Of a stretch of DNA of 64,000 nucleotides, positions 28,565 to 39,986 are shown piece by piece. The notes under the pieces were generated by a model. It was not told the DNA's origin and searched no databases. It worked only from the letters and a program-made list of their open reading frames with translations. Each line of letters starts with the position of its first letter. The stretch's first letter is position 1. This stretch comes from Asticcacaulis machinosus. GTDB taxonomy: Bacteria > Pseudomonadota > Alphaproteobacteria > Caulobacterales > Caulobacteraceae. Where the stretch lies: positions 310,001 to 374,000 of the forward strand of contig NZ_JAQQKV010000001.1 in the NCBI RefSeq assembly GCF_028550435.1, read 5' to 3'. The translations under genes were made by a program, and so were the position numbers.

Positions 28565-29887
28565 ATGGCCAAAACACTGGGTATTCTCGAAGATAAAGAT
28601 CGCATTTTCACCAACCTCTATGGTTTCCAGGATTGGGGCCTTGAGGGGGCAAAGCAGCGCGGTTGCTGGAACGCGACCAAGGATATTTTGTCCTATGGGC
28701 GCGAGTGGATCATCACTAATGTCAAAAACTCTGGCCTGCGCGGTCGGGGTGGGGCGGGGTTTTCGACCGGATTGAAATGGTCGTTCATGCCGAAAGAGGT
28801 CAAGGATCGCCCGCACTATCTGGTCGTCAATGCCGATGAATCTGAACCCGGCACCTGCAAAGACCGCGAGATCATGCGCCACGATCCGCACCTTTTGATC
28901 GAAGGTTGCCTGATCGCGTCGTTCGCCATGCAGGCTCATGCCTGTTATATCTATCTGCGCGGCGAATATGTCTTTGAACGCGAGCGGTTAGAGGCGGCGG
29001 TTAAACAAGCTTATGAAGCCAAGCTCATCGGCAAAAATAACGTCCACGGCTGGGATTTTGATGTTTACGTTCATCATGGTGCTGGCGCCTACATCTGCGG
29101 TGAAGAAACGGCCCTTTTGGAATCACTTGAAGGCAAAAAGGGGCAACCGCGTCTGAAGCCGCCTTTCCCGGCGGGTGCCGGGCTTTATGGTTGCCCGACA
29201 ACGGTGAACAATGTCGAATCAATCGCGGTTGTTGGCACGATCCTGCGCCGCGGTGCCGAATGGTTTGCCTCCTTTGGCGCGCCTAACAATACCGGAACTA
29301 AGCTGTTCTGTATTTCAGGCCATGTCGAACGCCCTTGTAACGTCGAAGAAGCTATGTCGATCCCGTTCCGTCAACTGATCGAAGACCATTGTGGTGGGAT
29401 TCGTGGCGGCTGGGGCAATCTCAAGGCCGTTATTCCAGGTGGATCGTCGGTGCCGATGATTCCGGCCGAGCAGTGCGAAAACCTGCCCATGGATTTTGAC
29501 AGCCTGCGCGCCCTACGTTCCGGTTTGGGAACGGCTGCGGTTATCGTCATGGATAAGTCGACCGATCTGATCCGCGCCATTGCCCGCCTCAGTTACTTCT
29601 ATAAGCATGAAAGCTGCGGTCAGTGCACGCCATGCCGTGAAGGTACGGGCTGGATGTGGCGGGTGATGGAGCGCATGGTCAAAGGCGATGCCGATCCCTC
29701 TGAAATTGATATGTTGCTTGAAGTGACAACTCAGGTTGAGGGCCACACGATCTGTGCGTTGGGGGATGCGGCGGCCTGGCCGATTCAGGGTTTGATCCGC
29801 CATTTCCGCCATGAGATCGAGGACCGTATCACGCTTTACCGTTCACGTAAGTCTAACGTGGCCGGCCATTCGATTGCTGCGGAGTAG
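28565..29887 (+). CDS. nuoF: NADH-quinone oxidoreductase subunit F
   Basis: NuoF binds NADH, FMN and cluster N3. The 440-residue product has the FMN/NADH glycine loop [16 protein letters not shown] near residue 60, the [15 protein letters not shown] block, and the [4Fe-4S] ligands in [15 protein letters not shown] and [13 protein letters not shown]. Two starts share the GGAGG at 28548-28552: ATG at 28556 (3 bases) and ATG at 28565 (12 bases). I give the second because it does not overlap nuoE, but the first would add only three residues. Confidence 0.95.
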   Translation: MAKTLGILEDKDRIFTNLYGFQDWGLEGAKQRGCWNATKDILSYGREWIITNVKNSGLRGRGGAGFSTGLKWSFMPKEVKDRPHYLVVNADESEPGTCKDREIMRHDPHLLIEGCLIASFAMQAHACYIYLRGEYVFERERLEAAVKQAYEAKLIGKNNVHGWDFDVYVHHGAGAYICGEETALLESLEGKKGQPRLKPPFPAGAGLYGCPTTVNNVESIAVVGTILRRGAEWFASFGAPNNTGTKLFCISGHVERPCNVEEAMSIPFRQLIEDHCGGIRGGWGNLKAVIPGGSSVPMIPAEQCENLPMDFDSLRALRSGLGTAAVIVMDKSTDLIRAIARLSYFYKHESCGQCTPCREGTGWMWRVMERMVKGDADPSEIDMLLEVTTQVEGHTICALGDAAAWPIQGLIRHFRHEIEDRITLYRSRKSNVAGHSIAAE

Positions 29888-29892
29888 GGGAT

Positions 29893-30333
29893 ATGCGCGG
29901 GAAAGTTCTGTCATACGACGATAGCCTAGCTCAGGGCCTCATCAGCGGTGATGACGGCGTACGCTATGGCTTTACCCGAGCAGACCTTATGGGCGGCGCC
30001 CGTTCCGTTGCGACGGGATCGACCGTTGATTTTGAAGCGTCCGATGGCCGGGCCGTTAGCGTTTATGTCGTCTCCACAGGCCTGTCCGATAAGAACAAAT
30101 GGGTGGCAGCCCTTTTGACCTTTTTCTTCGGCATCTGGGGTGTGCACAAGTTTTATCTGGGCAAGAACACCGCCGGTGTCATCATGCTGGTGTGCGGGAC
30201 AGTAGGGTGGTTTCTGGTCATCCCCGGCATAGCCGCCGCTCTGATATCGTTTATCGAGCTTATCATCTACCTGCTCAAGTCCGAGCAGAAGTTCCATGAA
30301 GATTATGTCGCTGGCGACAGGTCTTGGTTCTGA
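29893..30333 (+). CDS. Cold-shock-like / TM2 domain fusion protein in the nuo operon
   Basis: The 146-residue product combines two parts. Residues 1-60 resemble an OB/cold-shock fold (GKVLSYDDSLAQGLISGDDG, then VDFEASDGRAVSVYVV). Residues 68-125 form a TM2 domain with WVAALLTFFFGIWGVHKFYLG, a turn, and a second hydrophobic hairpin. The TM2 family is widespread but functionally obscure. The gene sits 5 bases after nuoF and 66 before nuoG on the same strand. The N-terminal part lacks the aromatic RNP1/RNP2 residues of a nucleic-acid-binding CspA, so RNA binding is uncertain. Confidence 0.8.
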   Translation: MRGKVLSYDDSLAQGLISGDDGVRYGFTRADLMGGARSVATGSTVDFEASDGRAVSVYVVSTGLSDKNKWVAALLTFFFGIWGVHKFYLGKNTAGVIMLVCGTVGWFLVIPGIAAALISFIELIIYLLKSEQKFHEDYVAGDRSWF

Positions 30334-30399
30334 TAAATTGTTAGTATTTTCGCGCAGTTATCCAACGATACTTGCGTTACTGAATGAGGTTTGAGGCCT

Positions 30400-32451
30400 A
30401 TGGCGAAAGCAAAAGTCAACGGCGTTGAGGTCGAATTCGATCCCGGCATGACCGTGCTTCAGGTAGCTGAACTGGCGGGGGAGGAAATCCCGCGTTTCTG
30501 TTACCATGAGCGCCTGTCGATCGCAGGTAACTGCCGGATGTGTCTGGTTGAGGTCAAGCCCGGACCGCCAAAGCCGCAAGCTTCATGCGCCCTGCCAGCC
30601 GCTGAAGGGCAGGAAATTTTCACCAATACGCCAATGGTCAAAAAGGCCCGCGAAGGGGTGATGGAATTCCTGCTGATCAATCACCCGCTTGATTGCCCAA
30701 TTTGCGATCAGGGCGGTGAATGTGACCTTCAGGATCAGGCTATGGGTTATGGCCGCGGCGGTTCGCGCTATGCTGAGAATAAGCGTGCCGTTGAAGAAAA
30801 ATATCTTGGCCCGACTATCAAGACGTTTATGACGCGCTGCATTCAATGCACCCGTTGCGTGCGTTTCAGCACCGAAGTTGCCGGGGTCACCGAAATGGGC
30901 ATGATCTCACGCGGGGAAAATGCAGAGATCACTTCCTATCTTGAACAGGCTGTCTCATCCGAATTATCGGGCAATCTGAACGATCTGTGTCCGGTCGGCG
31001 CTTTGACCCATAAACCGTGGTCATTTAATTACCGGCCGTGGGAATTGCAAAAGGTTGAATCGATTGACGTCATGGATGCGCTGGGGGCGCATATTCGTCT
31101 CGATTACCGTGGCCCAACGGTTCTGCGCGCTTTGCCGCGCCTTAAGGAAGACATCAACGAAGAATGGATCACCGACAAAACGCGCTATGCAGTCGACGGT
31201 TTATCTCGTCAACGCCTTGATAAACCTTACGTCCGCAAAGCTGGCAATTTACAAGCGACCACTTGGGCGGAAGCCTTGGGTGCGGTTGCTGGCAAATTAA
31301 AAGCGACTTCGCCCGACAAAATCGGTGTGATCGCCGGTGACCTTATCGATGCCGAAGGGTTGAAGGCCACCAAGGATCTGTTCGCCTCTTTGGGTGTCAA
31401 CAATCTGGATTGCCGTCAGGACGGTTCAAAGGTTGGCGGCGCTGCGCGTGAAGCCTATCTGTTCAATACCAGTATCAGCGGCATCGAAGACGCCGACGCT
31501 ATTTTGATGATCGGGACAGATCTGCGCAATGAAGCGGCCCTGATCAATGCCCGCATCCGTAAATCATGGCTCAAGGGCGACGTGCAGGTGGCGGTTATCG
31601 GTGAGCCTTATGACCTCACCTATGATTACGTGCATTTAGGTGCAGGGCCAAAGGCACTGAAAGATCTAAAAAAACATTCTTTCCGTGATGTTCTGAAAAA
31701 CGCGAAAAAGCCCGCCGTTCTGGTCGGTAATGGGGCGATTTCGGGCGCTGACGGGGCGGCTATTCTGAACCTGATCGCGTCCGAAATCCTGAGCGCTTAT
31801 GATATTGTACGCGCCGACTGGAACGGTTTCAATATCGTCCATCAGGCGGCGTCGCGGGTTGCCGGCTTAGATATCGGCTTCATTCCGCAAGCTGGTGGTC
31901 TCGATACTGAGGCGATGTTGGCTGGTGGCCTTGACGTTGTCGTTCTGCTTGGGGCGGATGAAGTCGATACGACAAAGCTTAAAGGCAGCTTTGTCGTTTA
32001 TATCGGCCATCATGGTGATGCGGGTGCCGCGATTGCGGACGTGATCTTGCCGTCCGCCGCCTATACGGAAAAATCAGGCATCTATGTCAATCTTGAAGGA
32101 CGTGTACAAATTGCAGAGCGCGCCGTATTCCCCAAGGGCGAAGCTAAAGAAGATTGGGCCATTATGCGCGCCCTGTCCGAAGCTTTGGGCAAGACCCTGC
32201 CATACGACAGCCAGTCTGATCTGCGTGCCAAATTGATCGCCGATCACCCGACATTTGGGCGGATAGATGTGAAGCCTTCACAAAAAAGCTTTGATGTCAA
32301 AACCCTGGGTGCTAAGGGCGAGGTCTCTGACCGAGTCTTTAAGTCAAATATCAAGGATTTCTACCTGACCAACCCGATAGCTAGAGCCAGCGTGGCTATG
32401 GCGGAATGTTCCGCTGTCCGTGCGCCAAAGCTGTCTGTGGCCGCCGAGTAA
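30400..32451 (+). CDS. nuoG: NADH-quinone oxidoreductase subunit G
   Basis: NuoG is the 75-kDa iron-sulfur subunit of the NADH-oxidising arm. The 683-residue product carries the N-terminal [2Fe-2S] domain (FCYHERLSIAGNCRMCLVEV), the His-Cys cluster region (DCPICDQGGECDLQDQAMGY), two [4Fe-4S] motifs (CIQCTRCVRF and the later LNDLCPVGALT) and a molybdopterin-oxidoreductase-like C-terminal domain. The ATG at 30400 lies 10 bases after GAGG; the TTG at 30391 is rejected. Confidence 0.96.
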   Translation: MAKAKVNGVEVEFDPGMTVLQVAELAGEEIPRFCYHERLSIAGNCRMCLVEVKPGPPKPQASCALPAAEGQEIFTNTPMVKKAREGVMEFLLINHPLDCPICDQGGECDLQDQAMGYGRGGSRYAENKRAVEEKYLGPTIKTFMTRCIQCTRCVRFSTEVAGVTEMGMISRGENAEITSYLEQAVSSELSGNLNDLCPVGALTHKPWSFNYRPWELQKVESIDVMDALGAHIRLDYRGPTVLRALPRLKEDINEEWITDKTRYAVDGLSRQRLDKPYVRKAGNLQATTWAEALGAVAGKLKATSPDKIGVIAGDLIDAEGLKATKDLFASLGVNNLDCRQDGSKVGGAAREAYLFNTSISGIEDADAILMIGTDLRNEAALINARIRKSWLKGDVQVAVIGEPYDLTYDYVHLGAGPKALKDLKKHSFRDVLKNAKKPAVLVGNGAISGADGAAILNLIASEILSAYDIVRADWNGFNIVHQAASRVAGLDIGFIPQAGGLDTEAMLAGGLDVVVLLGADEVDTTKLKGSFVVYIGHHGDAGAAIADVILPSAAYTEKSGIYVNLEGRVQIAERAVFPKGEAKEDWAIMRALSEALGKTLPYDSQSDLRAKLIADHPTFGRIDVKPSQKSFDVKTLGAKGEVSDRVFKSNIKDFYLTNPIARASVAMAECSAVRAPKLSVAAE

Positions 32452-32463
32452 GAGAGACGACTG

Positions 32464-33525
32464 ATGGAAGCAACTTCATTTTGGGCCACACCTTGGGGCT
32501 GGACGATCATTACGATCGGGCAGGCTCTGGCGGTTATTGTAGGTGTGATGGTCTCTCTGGCTTTCCTGCTGTGGGGCGACCGTAAGGTCTGGGCCGGTGT
32601 GCAAATGCGTAAAGGGCCCAATGTCGTGGGTCCGTTCGGTCTGATGCAATCTTTTGCCGACTTTTTCAAATTCGTGTTGAAAGAAGTCGTCATCCCGGCC
32701 GGTGCCGATAAGATCGTGTTTCTTCTGGCGCCGCTGATCACTTTCATTCTGGCGTTCATGTCATGGGCGGTTATTCCATTTGCGCCGGGTTGGGTCGTAT
32801 CTGACATTAATGTCGGCATTCTTTATCTGTTCGCCATCTCATCGCTGGGCGTTTACGGCATAATCATGGGCGGGTGGGCTTCTAACTCAAAGTATCCGTT
32901 CCTGGGGGCACTGCGTTCGGCGGCCCAGATGGTATCATATGAGGTCTCCATCGGCCTGATCGTTATCTGTGTGATCCTGCTGGTGGGTGACATGAACCTG
33001 TCGCGGATCGTTGAGCATCAGGCCGGCGGTTTCTGGAACTGGCATGCGTTTGCGCCTAAGACCATCATCGTCATGTTCCCGGTTATGATCATGTTCTATG
33101 TGTCGGCACTGGCGGAAACCAACCGTCCACCGTTTGATCTGCCGGAAGCGGAATCGGAGCTGGTGGCAGGCTATCAGGTCGAATATTCCTCGACCCCCTA
33201 TCTGCTGTTCATGATCGGTGAATACGCCAACATCGTGCTGATGTGCGCACTGATCACCATCCTGTTTTTCGGTGGCTGGCAAGCGCCATATCCAACGGCT
33301 GGTTTCCTTGAGCCCGGTTCGGTGTTTGAGGCTATCCACGGCCTGCTGTGGTTCATCCTCAAAGTCGTGTTCTGGTTTGTGATGTTTGCCATCGCCAAGG
33401 CTATTGTTCCCCGTTACCGCTACGACCAATTGATGCGTCTGGGCTGGAAAGTATTCCTGCCGGCCTCATTAGTGGCAGTGGTTTTGATTGCGGCCTACCG
33501 CGTATTCGGAGGTAATTTGATATGA
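32464..33525 (+). CDS. nuoH: NADH-quinone oxidoreductase subunit H
   Basis: NuoH is the membrane subunit that closes the quinone-binding cavity. The 353-residue product has about eight membrane helices, the conserved [20 protein letters not shown] loop and the quinone-site loop [20 protein letters not shown]. The stop overlaps the nuoI start as ATGA. Confidence 0.97.
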   Translation: MEATSFWATPWGWTIITIGQALAVIVGVMVSLAFLLWGDRKVWAGVQMRKGPNVVGPFGLMQSFADFFKFVLKEVVIPAGADKIVFLLAPLITFILAFMSWAVIPFAPGWVVSDINVGILYLFAISSLGVYGIIMGGWASNSKYPFLGALRSAAQMVSYEVSIGLIVICVILLVGDMNLSRIVEHQAGGFWNWHAFAPKTIIVMFPVMIMFYVSALAETNRPPFDLPEAESELVAGYQVEYSSTPYLLFMIGEYANIVLMCALITILFFGGWQAPYPTAGFLEPGSVFEAIHGLLWFILKVVFWFVMFAIAKAIVPRYRYDQLMRLGWKVFLPASLVAVVLIAAYRVFGGNLI

Positions 33526-34013
33526 TATCTCGTATCGGCCAGGCCATCAAAGGCGCCATGCTGATGGATTTCATCGGGGCCACCGGCCTTGCGGTGAAAT
33601 ACATGTTCAAGCCCAAGGCGACGATCAACTATCCGTTTGAAAAAGGCCCGATCAGCCCGCGCTTTCGCGGTGAGCACGCATTGCGCCGTTATGCCAATGG
33701 TGAAGAACGCTGCATTGCCTGCAAACTTTGCGAAGCCATCTGTCCGGCGCAGGCCATCACGATTGAGGCTGAGCCGCGTGATGACGGTTCACGCCGCACG
33801 ACCCGCTACGATATCGACATGGTTAAGTGCATCTATTGCGGGCTGTGTCAGGAAGCCTGTCCGGTCGATGCCATCGTCGAGGGGCCGAACTTTGAGTTTG
33901 CGACCGAAACCCGCGAAGAACTTTATTACGACAAAGAACGCCTGTTGGCGAATGGCGACCGTTGGGAACGCATTATTGCGCGTAACCTCGAACTTGACGC
34001 GCCTTACCGGTAA
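33522..34013 (+). CDS. nuoI: NADH-quinone oxidoreductase subunit I
   Basis: NuoI holds clusters N6a and N6b. The 163-residue product has two complete ferredoxin motifs, [16 protein letters not shown] (from about residue 64) and [16 protein letters not shown] (from about 103). The N-terminal 45 residues include an amphipathic membrane-associating stretch. It starts within the last four bases of nuoH. Confidence 0.97.
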   Translation: MISRIGQAIKGAMLMDFIGATGLAVKYMFKPKATINYPFEKGPISPRFRGEHALRRYANGEERCIACKLCEAICPAQAITIEAEPRDDGSRRTTRYDIDMVKCIYCGLCQEACPVDAIVEGPNFEFATETREELYYDKERLLANGDRWERIIARNLELDAPYR

Positions 34014-34024
34014 AGGATGACGCT

Positions 34025-34639
34025 ATGACTTTGGTGGCTATAGCCTTTTACATCATGGCCCTGATTACGGTCGCATCCGGATTTTTGGTGATTACCGCCA
34101 AAAATCCCGTGCACTCGGTGCTGTTTCTGATCCTGGCCTTCTTTTCGGCCGCAGGTTTATTTGTGCTGCTGGGGGCGGAGTTCCTGGCCATGCTTCTCGT
34201 CGTGGTCTATGTGGGGGCGGTGGCGGTTCTGTTCCTGTTCGTCGTCATGATGCTGGATGTGGATTTTAGCAAGCTGCGTCAAGGATTTGCCAACTATCTG
34301 CCGATTGGTGGCGTCGTGGCACTGGTGCTCATGACGGAATTAATCATGATCAGTTTTGCTGTCGCCGAACGAGGTGCGGCCGCGGGTAATGAGCCGCAAG
34401 CCTTTACGGCGGATGCGACTAATATCGAAACCATCGGTCGCGTACTTTACACAGACTATGTCTATCTGTTCCAGGCGGCGGGGTTTGTACTGCTGGTGGC
34501 CATGATCGGCGCCATCGTGCTGACGCTCAAGCACCGCACCAACGTTAAGCGTCAGGATATTTCTACTCAGGTCGGTCGTCAGCGCAAAAACGCTGTGGCC
34601 ATCGTCAAGGTCAAAACCGGCGAAGGGATCAAAGAATGA
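34025..34639 (+). CDS. nuoJ: NADH-quinone oxidoreductase subunit J
   Basis: NuoJ is a five-helix membrane subunit next to the quinone cavity. The 204-residue product has the conserved third helix region [20 protein letters not shown], where the pi-bulge lies in solved complexes, and a basic C-terminal extension of about 35 residues. Its stop overlaps nuoK by four bases. Confidence 0.96.
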   Translation: MTLVAIAFYIMALITVASGFLVITAKNPVHSVLFLILAFFSAAGLFVLLGAEFLAMLLVVVYVGAVAVLFLFVVMMLDVDFSKLRQGFANYLPIGGVVALVLMTELIMISFAVAERGAAAGNEPQAFTADATNIETIGRVLYTDYVYLFQAAGFVLLVAMIGAIVLTLKHRTNVKRQDISTQVGRQRKNAVAIVKVKTGEGIKE

Positions 34640-34944
34640 CTATCGGCCTCGCACACTATCTCACCGTTTCGGCCATTTTGTTTACGATCGGGGTGCTGGG
34701 CATCTTCGTGAACCGCCGCAACGTTATTATTATTCTGATGTCGATCGAACTGATCCTGCTGGCGGTTAATATCAACTTCGTGGCTTTCTCAAGCTATTTG
34801 CATAATGTGCAGGGGCAGATTATGGCCATGTTTGTCCTGACAGTGGCGGCGGCTGAGGCCGCAGTCGGTCTGGCTATCCTCGTCACCTTCTTCCGTAATC
34901 GCGGCGATATCGAAGTCGATGACGCCAGCATGATGAAAGGCTAA
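34636..34944 (+). CDS. nuoK: NADH-quinone oxidoreductase subunit K
   Basis: NuoK is a three-helix subunit homologous to MrpC. The 102-residue product carries the conserved membrane glutamates in [13 protein letters not shown] and [13 protein letters not shown], which are part of the proton path. It overlaps nuoJ by four bases and nuoL begins six bases after it. Confidence 0.97.
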   Translation: MTIGLAHYLTVSAILFTIGVLGIFVNRRNVIIILMSIELILLAVNINFVAFSSYLHNVQGQIMAMFVLTVAAAEAAVGLAILVTFFRNRGDIEVDDASMMKG

Positions 34945-34950
34945 TCCATC

Positions 34951-36987
34951 ATGCAGACCTTAGTTACTGTTCTGGTTCTGGCGCCGATGGTCGGTGCGCT
35001 GATTGCAGGCCTGTTTGGTCGCCGCATTGGCAATATTGCCTCTCAAGGTGTGACGACGGGGCTTCTGTTCCTGTCCTGCGCCCTGTCTTGGTATGTGTTC
35101 GGAGCCCACACTTGGGGCGGCGCGTCGGATTTTACCGTCAAGTTGCTGGACTTCATCAATATTGGCACCTTCCAATCGGCGTGGTCGATCCGGATTGATG
35201 CCTTGTCGGCCACCATGCTGATCGTCGTGACGTCGGTGTCTTCTCTGGTTCACCTCTATAGCTGGGGCTATATGGCTGAGGATCCGTCACGCCCGCGCTT
35301 CTTTGCCTATTTGTCGCTGTTTACCTTTGCCATGCTGATGTTGGTGACGGCGGCTGATTTCATGCAGTTGTTCTTCGGCTGGGAAGGGGTGGGGCTGGCG
35401 TCCTATCTGTTGATCGGGTTCTGGTTCAATAAGGCCAGCGCCAATAATGCGTCCATCAAGGCGTTTGTGGTCAACCGCGTTGGGGATTTCGGCTTCGCGC
35501 TGGGGATCATGACGGTTTACTGGATGTTCGGCACCGTTAATTTTGCCGAATTGTTTCCGATGATCGAAGCCAAGGCTGGAACAACCTGGATGTTCCTTGG
35601 CTACTCTTTCAGCGCCATTGATCTGGCCTGCTTCCTTCTGTTCATCGGTGCTATGGGTAAGTCTGCGCAGTTCTTCCTGCACACCTGGTTGCCGGACGCG
35701 ATGGAAGGCCCGACCCCTGTGTCGGCCCTGATCCATGCCGCAACCATGGTGACCGCCGGTGTCTATATGGTTTGCCTGCTGTCGCACATGTTTGAGTATG
35801 CGCCGGTTGCCAAGATGATTGTCGCCTATGTGGGGGCTATTACGGCGATTTTTGCGGCGTCGATAGGCTTTACACAAAACGATATCAAGCGCGTCATCGC
35901 GTTTTCGACCTGTTCGCAGCTTGGCTACATGTTTTTTGCCGCAGGCATCGGTGCTTATCAGGCCGCCATGTTCCACCTGTTCACGCACGCTTTCTTTAAG
36001 GCGCTGTTGTTCCTTGGTGCCGGTTCGGTAATTCATGGCATGCACCATGAGCAGGATATGCGTAAAATGGGCGGGCTTTATAAATATATGCCTATCACCT
36101 ATGCGGTTATGACCATCGGCACCATCGCCATTACCGGCCTTGGGATTCCGGGGACACAGATCGGCTTTGCCGGCTTCTTCTCTAAGGATGCCATCATCGA
36201 ATCCGCTTGGGCGATGAGCGAAACGCCGCAAGGTATGTTCGCGTTCATCATGGGCCTGTCGGCAGCGCTTTTGACCTCATTTTATAGCTGGCGTCTGGCC
36301 TTTATGACCTTCCACGGCAAGAAGCAGTGGGAACATGCACACGACGACCACCATGCCCATGCAGAGACACACGGCCATGACGATCACGCGGATGATCATG
36401 GGCATGGTCACCACGCCCATACGCCGCACGAAAGCCCTCTGATCATGCTGGTGCCTTTGCTGGCCTTGGCAGTTGGGGCGGTCGCGGCAGGCTTTATCTT
36501 CGCGCCTTATTTCGTTGGCGATCATGCTCATGACTTCTGGGGGCATGCTATTTTCACAGCACCGACCAACCATGTTATGCACGATGCGCACCATGTTGAG
36601 ACGTGGGTAAAGTTTGCACCGTTGGTCGTCACCATGCTTGGGCTGGTATTGGCGTGGTTCTTCTATCTCAAGCGCCCGGATCTGCCGAAGAAAATGGCCG
36701 CGAATGAGGGACCGCTCTATACCTTCCTGTATAATAAGTGGTTCTTCGATGAGATTTATCAGGCCACTCTGGTCAAGGGTTCGCGCGCCCTAGGTAATGT
36801 CTTCTGGAAAATCGGTGACGTAAAGCTCATTGATGGTCTGGGCCCCAACGGGGCGGCATGGTCAGCCTTGAAAGCCGCCAAGAATCTGGTCAAGACCCAG
36901 ACGGGTTATGTCTATCACTATGCGTTCGTTATGTTCTTAGGTGTCGCGGGTCTTTTGACTTGGGTCGTATTCTGGCTGGCCGCTTAA
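34951..36987 (+). CDS. nuoL: NADH-quinone oxidoreductase subunit L with His-rich loop
   Basis: NuoL is the distal antiporter-like proton-pumping subunit. The 678-residue product (E. coli about 613) has the conserved [18 protein letters not shown] and [20 protein letters not shown] blocks, and the key lysines and glutamate of Mrp-type subunits lie in the expected helices. The extra length is mainly a loop at about residues 461-494 with 14 His in 32 residues mixed with Asp, encoded at 36331-36432. A C-terminal amphipathic/lateral helix region follows. Confidence 0.96.
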   Translation: MQTLVTVLVLAPMVGALIAGLFGRRIGNIASQGVTTGLLFLSCALSWYVFGAHTWGGASDFTVKLLDFINIGTFQSAWSIRIDALSATMLIVVTSVSSLVHLYSWGYMAEDPSRPRFFAYLSLFTFAMLMLVTAADFMQLFFGWEGVGLASYLLIGFWFNKASANNASIKAFVVNRVGDFGFALGIMTVYWMFGTVNFAELFPMIEAKAGTTWMFLGYSFSAIDLACFLLFIGAMGKSAQFFLHTWLPDAMEGPTPVSALIHAATMVTAGVYMVCLLSHMFEYAPVAKMIVAYVGAITAIFAASIGFTQNDIKRVIAFSTCSQLGYMFFAAGIGAYQAAMFHLFTHAFFKALLFLGAGSVIHGMHHEQDMRKMGGLYKYMPITYAVMTIGTIAITGLGIPGTQIGFAGFFSKDAIIESAWAMSETPQGMFAFIMGLSAALLTSFYSWRLAFMTFHGKKQWEHAHDDHHAHAETHGHDDHADDHGHGHHAHTPHESPLIMLVPLLALAVGAVAAGFIFAPYFVGDHAHDFWGHAIFTAPTNHVMHDAHHVETWVKFAPLVVTMLGLVLAWFFYLKRPDLPKKMAANEGPLYTFLYNKWFFDEIYQATLVKGSRALGNVFWKIGDVKLIDGLGPNGAAWSALKAAKNLVKTQTGYVYHYAFVMFLGVAGLLTWVVFWLAA

Positions 36988-37006
36988 GAGGGGATAAGTT
37001 TCAACA

Positions 37007-38509
37007 ATGTCACTGGTTATACCTAATCTCCTGAGCGTCATTACCTTCCTGCCTTTGGCAGGGGCGCTGGTCATACTTGTTCTGCGGGCGATTTCGCGCA
37101 AGGATGATGAAGCCGCGATCGACACCAATGCCAAGTGGATCAGCCTGTGGACGACGCTGGCGACGCTGGCTTTGAGCATGGTCATGCTGTTGGGCTTTGA
37201 CCGCACCACGACTGATTATCAGTTTGTTGAAAAAATTCATTGGTTTGGGCCCTTGTCTTACCATCTGGGTATAGACGGCATTTCGATCCTGTTTGTGGCC
37301 CTGACCGCATTCCTGATGCCGCTGTGTATTCTGGCGTCCTGGACCTCGATCAAAACGCGTCTGGTCGAATATATGATCGCGTTTCTTATTCTGGAAACCC
37401 TGGTCATTGGTGTCTTCACGGCGCTTGATCTGTTCCTGTTCTACGTCTTCTTCGAAGGCGGTCTGGTGCCGATGTTCTTGATTATCGGAATCTGGGGCGG
37501 TAAGAACCGGATTTACGCAGCCTATAAATTCTTCCTCTATACCCTGCTTGGTTCGGTGCTGATGCTGGCCGCCATGCTTTACATGGTCAATGTCGCGGGC
37601 ACCTCTAGCATTCCTGAACTGTCTAAATTCGCCTTTGCTGAGAATGCTCAGCCGTGGCTGTGGTTTGCTTTCTTCGCGTCATTTGCAGTTAAAATGCCGA
37701 TGTGGCCGGTACATACTTGGCTACCGGATGCCCACGTTGAAGCCCCGACCGCGGGTTCGGTCATGCTGGCGGGTATTCTGCTGAAACTGGGCGGCTACGG
37801 CTTCATCCGCTTTAACCTGCCTATGTTCCCGCAGGCATCGGAAATGTTCACGCCGTTTGTGCTGGCCTTGTCGGTGATTGCCATTGTCTATACGTCACTG
37901 GTGGCTTGGCGCCAGACTGATATCAAAAAGCTGATTGCCTATTCGTCCGTTGCCCACATGGGTTTTGTGACCATGGGTATCTTCGCCGGCAACCAGGCGG
38001 GGATACAGGGTGCAGTCTATCAGATGATCAGCCACGGTATTATCTCCGGCGCTTTGTTCCTCTGTGTTGGCGTGGTTTACGACCGGATGCACACCCGTGA
38101 AATCAGCTTCTATGGCGGTCTGACCAACCTGATGCCGCACTATGCCTTTGTGTTTTTGCTGTTTACGATGGCCAATGTCGGTTTACCGGGCACGTCTGGC
38201 TTTGTCGGGGAAATACTGACCATGACCGGGGTCTATCAGGCCTCGACGTGGACGGCCCTGATCGCAGCTTCCGGTGTGATTTGGTCAGCCGTTTATGCGC
38301 TCAATCTGTTCAAGAATGTCATGTATGGTCCGGTGACCAACCCTAAACTTGACGGCATTAAGGATTTGAATGCGCGCGAAACCCTGATTTTCGTGCCGCT
38401 GGTTGCGGGAACGCTTTTGCTGGGTATCTATCCGGCGTTTATATTTGATTTTACGACCGTCAGTGTGGACGCCCTCGTTGGTGTCTACCAAGCGGCTATC
38501 GGCGGTTAA
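37007..38509 (+). CDS. nuoM: NADH-quinone oxidoreductase subunit M
   Basis: NuoM is the central antiporter-like subunit. The 500-residue product carries the conserved Glu in [20 protein letters not shown], the lysine-bearing [20 protein letters not shown] and [17 protein letters not shown]. It has about 14 membrane helices. It starts 19 bases after nuoL. Confidence 0.97.
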   Translation: MSLVIPNLLSVITFLPLAGALVILVLRAISRKDDEAAIDTNAKWISLWTTLATLALSMVMLLGFDRTTTDYQFVEKIHWFGPLSYHLGIDGISILFVALTAFLMPLCILASWTSIKTRLVEYMIAFLILETLVIGVFTALDLFLFYVFFEGGLVPMFLIIGIWGGKNRIYAAYKFFLYTLLGSVLMLAAMLYMVNVAGTSSIPELSKFAFAENAQPWLWFAFFASFAVKMPMWPVHTWLPDAHVEAPTAGSVMLAGILLKLGGYGFIRFNLPMFPQASEMFTPFVLALSVIAIVYTSLVAWRQTDIKKLIAYSSVAHMGFVTMGIFAGNQAGIQGAVYQMISHGIISGALFLCVGVVYDRMHTREISFYGGLTNLMPHYAFVFLLFTMANVGLPGTSGFVGEILTMTGVYQASTWTALIAASGVIWSAVYALNLFKNVMYGPVTNPKLDGIKDLNARETLIFVPLVAGTLLLGIYPAFIFDFTTVSVDALVGVYQAAIGG

Positions 38510-38521
38510 GGGTGGCTTGAT

Positions 38522-39958
38522 ATGGACTTGAACCTCGGTCTGAATTTGGCACTACCAGAACTGATCATCGCTGTTGGTGCGCTGGTTGTTCTGGTATTCG
38601 GTGCTTTCCGTGGCGATAAGGGCATGACTTCGGTCAGCGCCTTGTGCGGGGTGGTGCTTATTGCGGCAGCCTATTTTGCAGCCTTCGTCGGACATGGCAC
38701 AGCGTTTTCCGGTTCTTTCGTCATTGATGGCGTGGCCGCCTTTGCCAAGGTATTTATCTACATCGCGGGCGTTTTTGTGATTGTGCTGGGGCAGGGCTAT
38801 TTTGACCGTGTCGGCAATCGCCGCTTTGAGTTTCCGATCCTGATCCTTCTCGCCACACTTGGCATGAGCATGATGGTGTCGGCAGGAGATCTGATTGCGT
38901 TGTATATTGGGATCGAACTGCAATCTCTGGCGCTTTATGTCTTGGCCGCTTTCCGTCGTGATGACCCCAAAGGCTCAGAAGCTGGTTTGAAGTATTTTGT
39001 ACTTGGGGCCCTGTCGTCTGGCCTGCTTCTGTATGGTGCGTCGCTGGTTTACGGCTTCACCGGCTCGATGAATTTCAATGAGATTGCGGTCGCGGCGGCG
39101 GCTAATCAGCAAACCGGCCTGATCTTTGGTCTGGTGTTCCTGATCTGCGGTCTGGCCTTCAAGATTTCAGCAGCGCCCTTCCATATGTGGACGCCGGATG
39201 TCTACGAAGGCGCTCCGACCCCGGTTGTGGCCTTTGCGGCAGGTGCGCCTAAATTTGCGGCACTCGTTCTTATTGCCCGCGTCCTGATGGGCGGTTTTGA
39301 AGACTCGATCGAACAATGGCGGCAGGTCATTCTGGCTATTTCGGTTCTGTCATTTATCGTCGGGGGCCTGGGCGGTTTGATGCAAAAGAACATCAAGCGT
39401 CTGATGGCCTATTCATCTATCGCCAATATGGGCTATGCGCTTCTGGCTATTGCCGCCGGTACTGAATACGGCGTTCAGGCGCTGCTGCTGTTTTCGGTGC
39501 TTTACATGGTCGATACGCTCGGCATGTTCGCCGTGCAAATGGCTCTGTCGCGTAAAGGCCAGCCGGTTGAGACTGTGGCCGATCTTACCGGCATGTCCAA
39601 ACTCAGCATGCCCATGACCATCGTCATTACCATTCTGATGCTATCACTACTGGGTATGCCGCCACTGGGCGGGTTCTGGGGCAAGTACTATATCTTTGGT
39701 TCGGCTCTGGCAGTCGAAGGTTTATGGCCATTCGCGGCACTTGGTCTGGCCGCATCGGTTCTGTCGGCATTCTATTACCTGCGCATCCTCAAAGTCATGT
39801 GGTTTGATGCCCCGACGGGTGAACTGGATAAGGCACCGGCTGAAGCCAAATGGATTGCCTATGGGGCGGCGGCTTTTGCCTTCCCGGTTGCTATGCTGGC
39901 CCTTCACTGGCTTGATCCGTTAGCGCAAATGGCGGCCAGCAGTTTTGGTCTTAAATAA
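38522..39958 (+). CDS. nuoN: NADH-quinone oxidoreductase subunit N
   Basis: NuoN is the proximal antiporter-like subunit and the last nuo gene. The 478-residue product has YIGIELQSLALYVLAAFRRD, FKISAAPFHMWTPDVYEGAP and KRLMAYSSIANMGYALLAI in the standard order. birA starts 28 bases after the stop, with no terminator between, so nuo transcription may run on into birA, coaX and rnj. Confidence 0.97.
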   Translation: MDLNLGLNLALPELIIAVGALVVLVFGAFRGDKGMTSVSALCGVVLIAAAYFAAFVGHGTAFSGSFVIDGVAAFAKVFIYIAGVFVIVLGQGYFDRVGNRRFEFPILILLATLGMSMMVSAGDLIALYIGIELQSLALYVLAAFRRDDPKGSEAGLKYFVLGALSSGLLLYGASLVYGFTGSMNFNEIAVAAAANQQTGLIFGLVFLICGLAFKISAAPFHMWTPDVYEGAPTPVVAFAAGAPKFAALVLIARVLMGGFEDSIEQWRQVILAISVLSFIVGGLGGLMQKNIKRLMAYSSIANMGYALLAIAAGTEYGVQALLLFSVLYMVDTLGMFAVQMALSRKGQPVETVADLTGMSKLSMPMTIVITILMLSLLGMPPLGGFWGKYYIFGSALAVEGLWPFAALGLAASVLSAFYYLRILKVMWFDAPTGELDKAPAEAKWIAYGAAAFAFPVAMLALHWLDPLAQMAASSFGLK

Positions 39959-39986
39959 GAAAGGTGTCCGGCTACGGTCGGCGACT

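Noticed and set aside
27853-28614. Minus-strand frame of 253 codons opposite nuoE
   Set aside because: Fully antisense to nuoE, with no recognisable protein features.
35287-36231. Open frame of 314 codons on the minus strand opposite nuoL
   Set aside because: It lies wholly within nuoL, is rich in His/Arg/Gly as expected from reversed membrane-protein codons, and has no ribosome binding site or domain.
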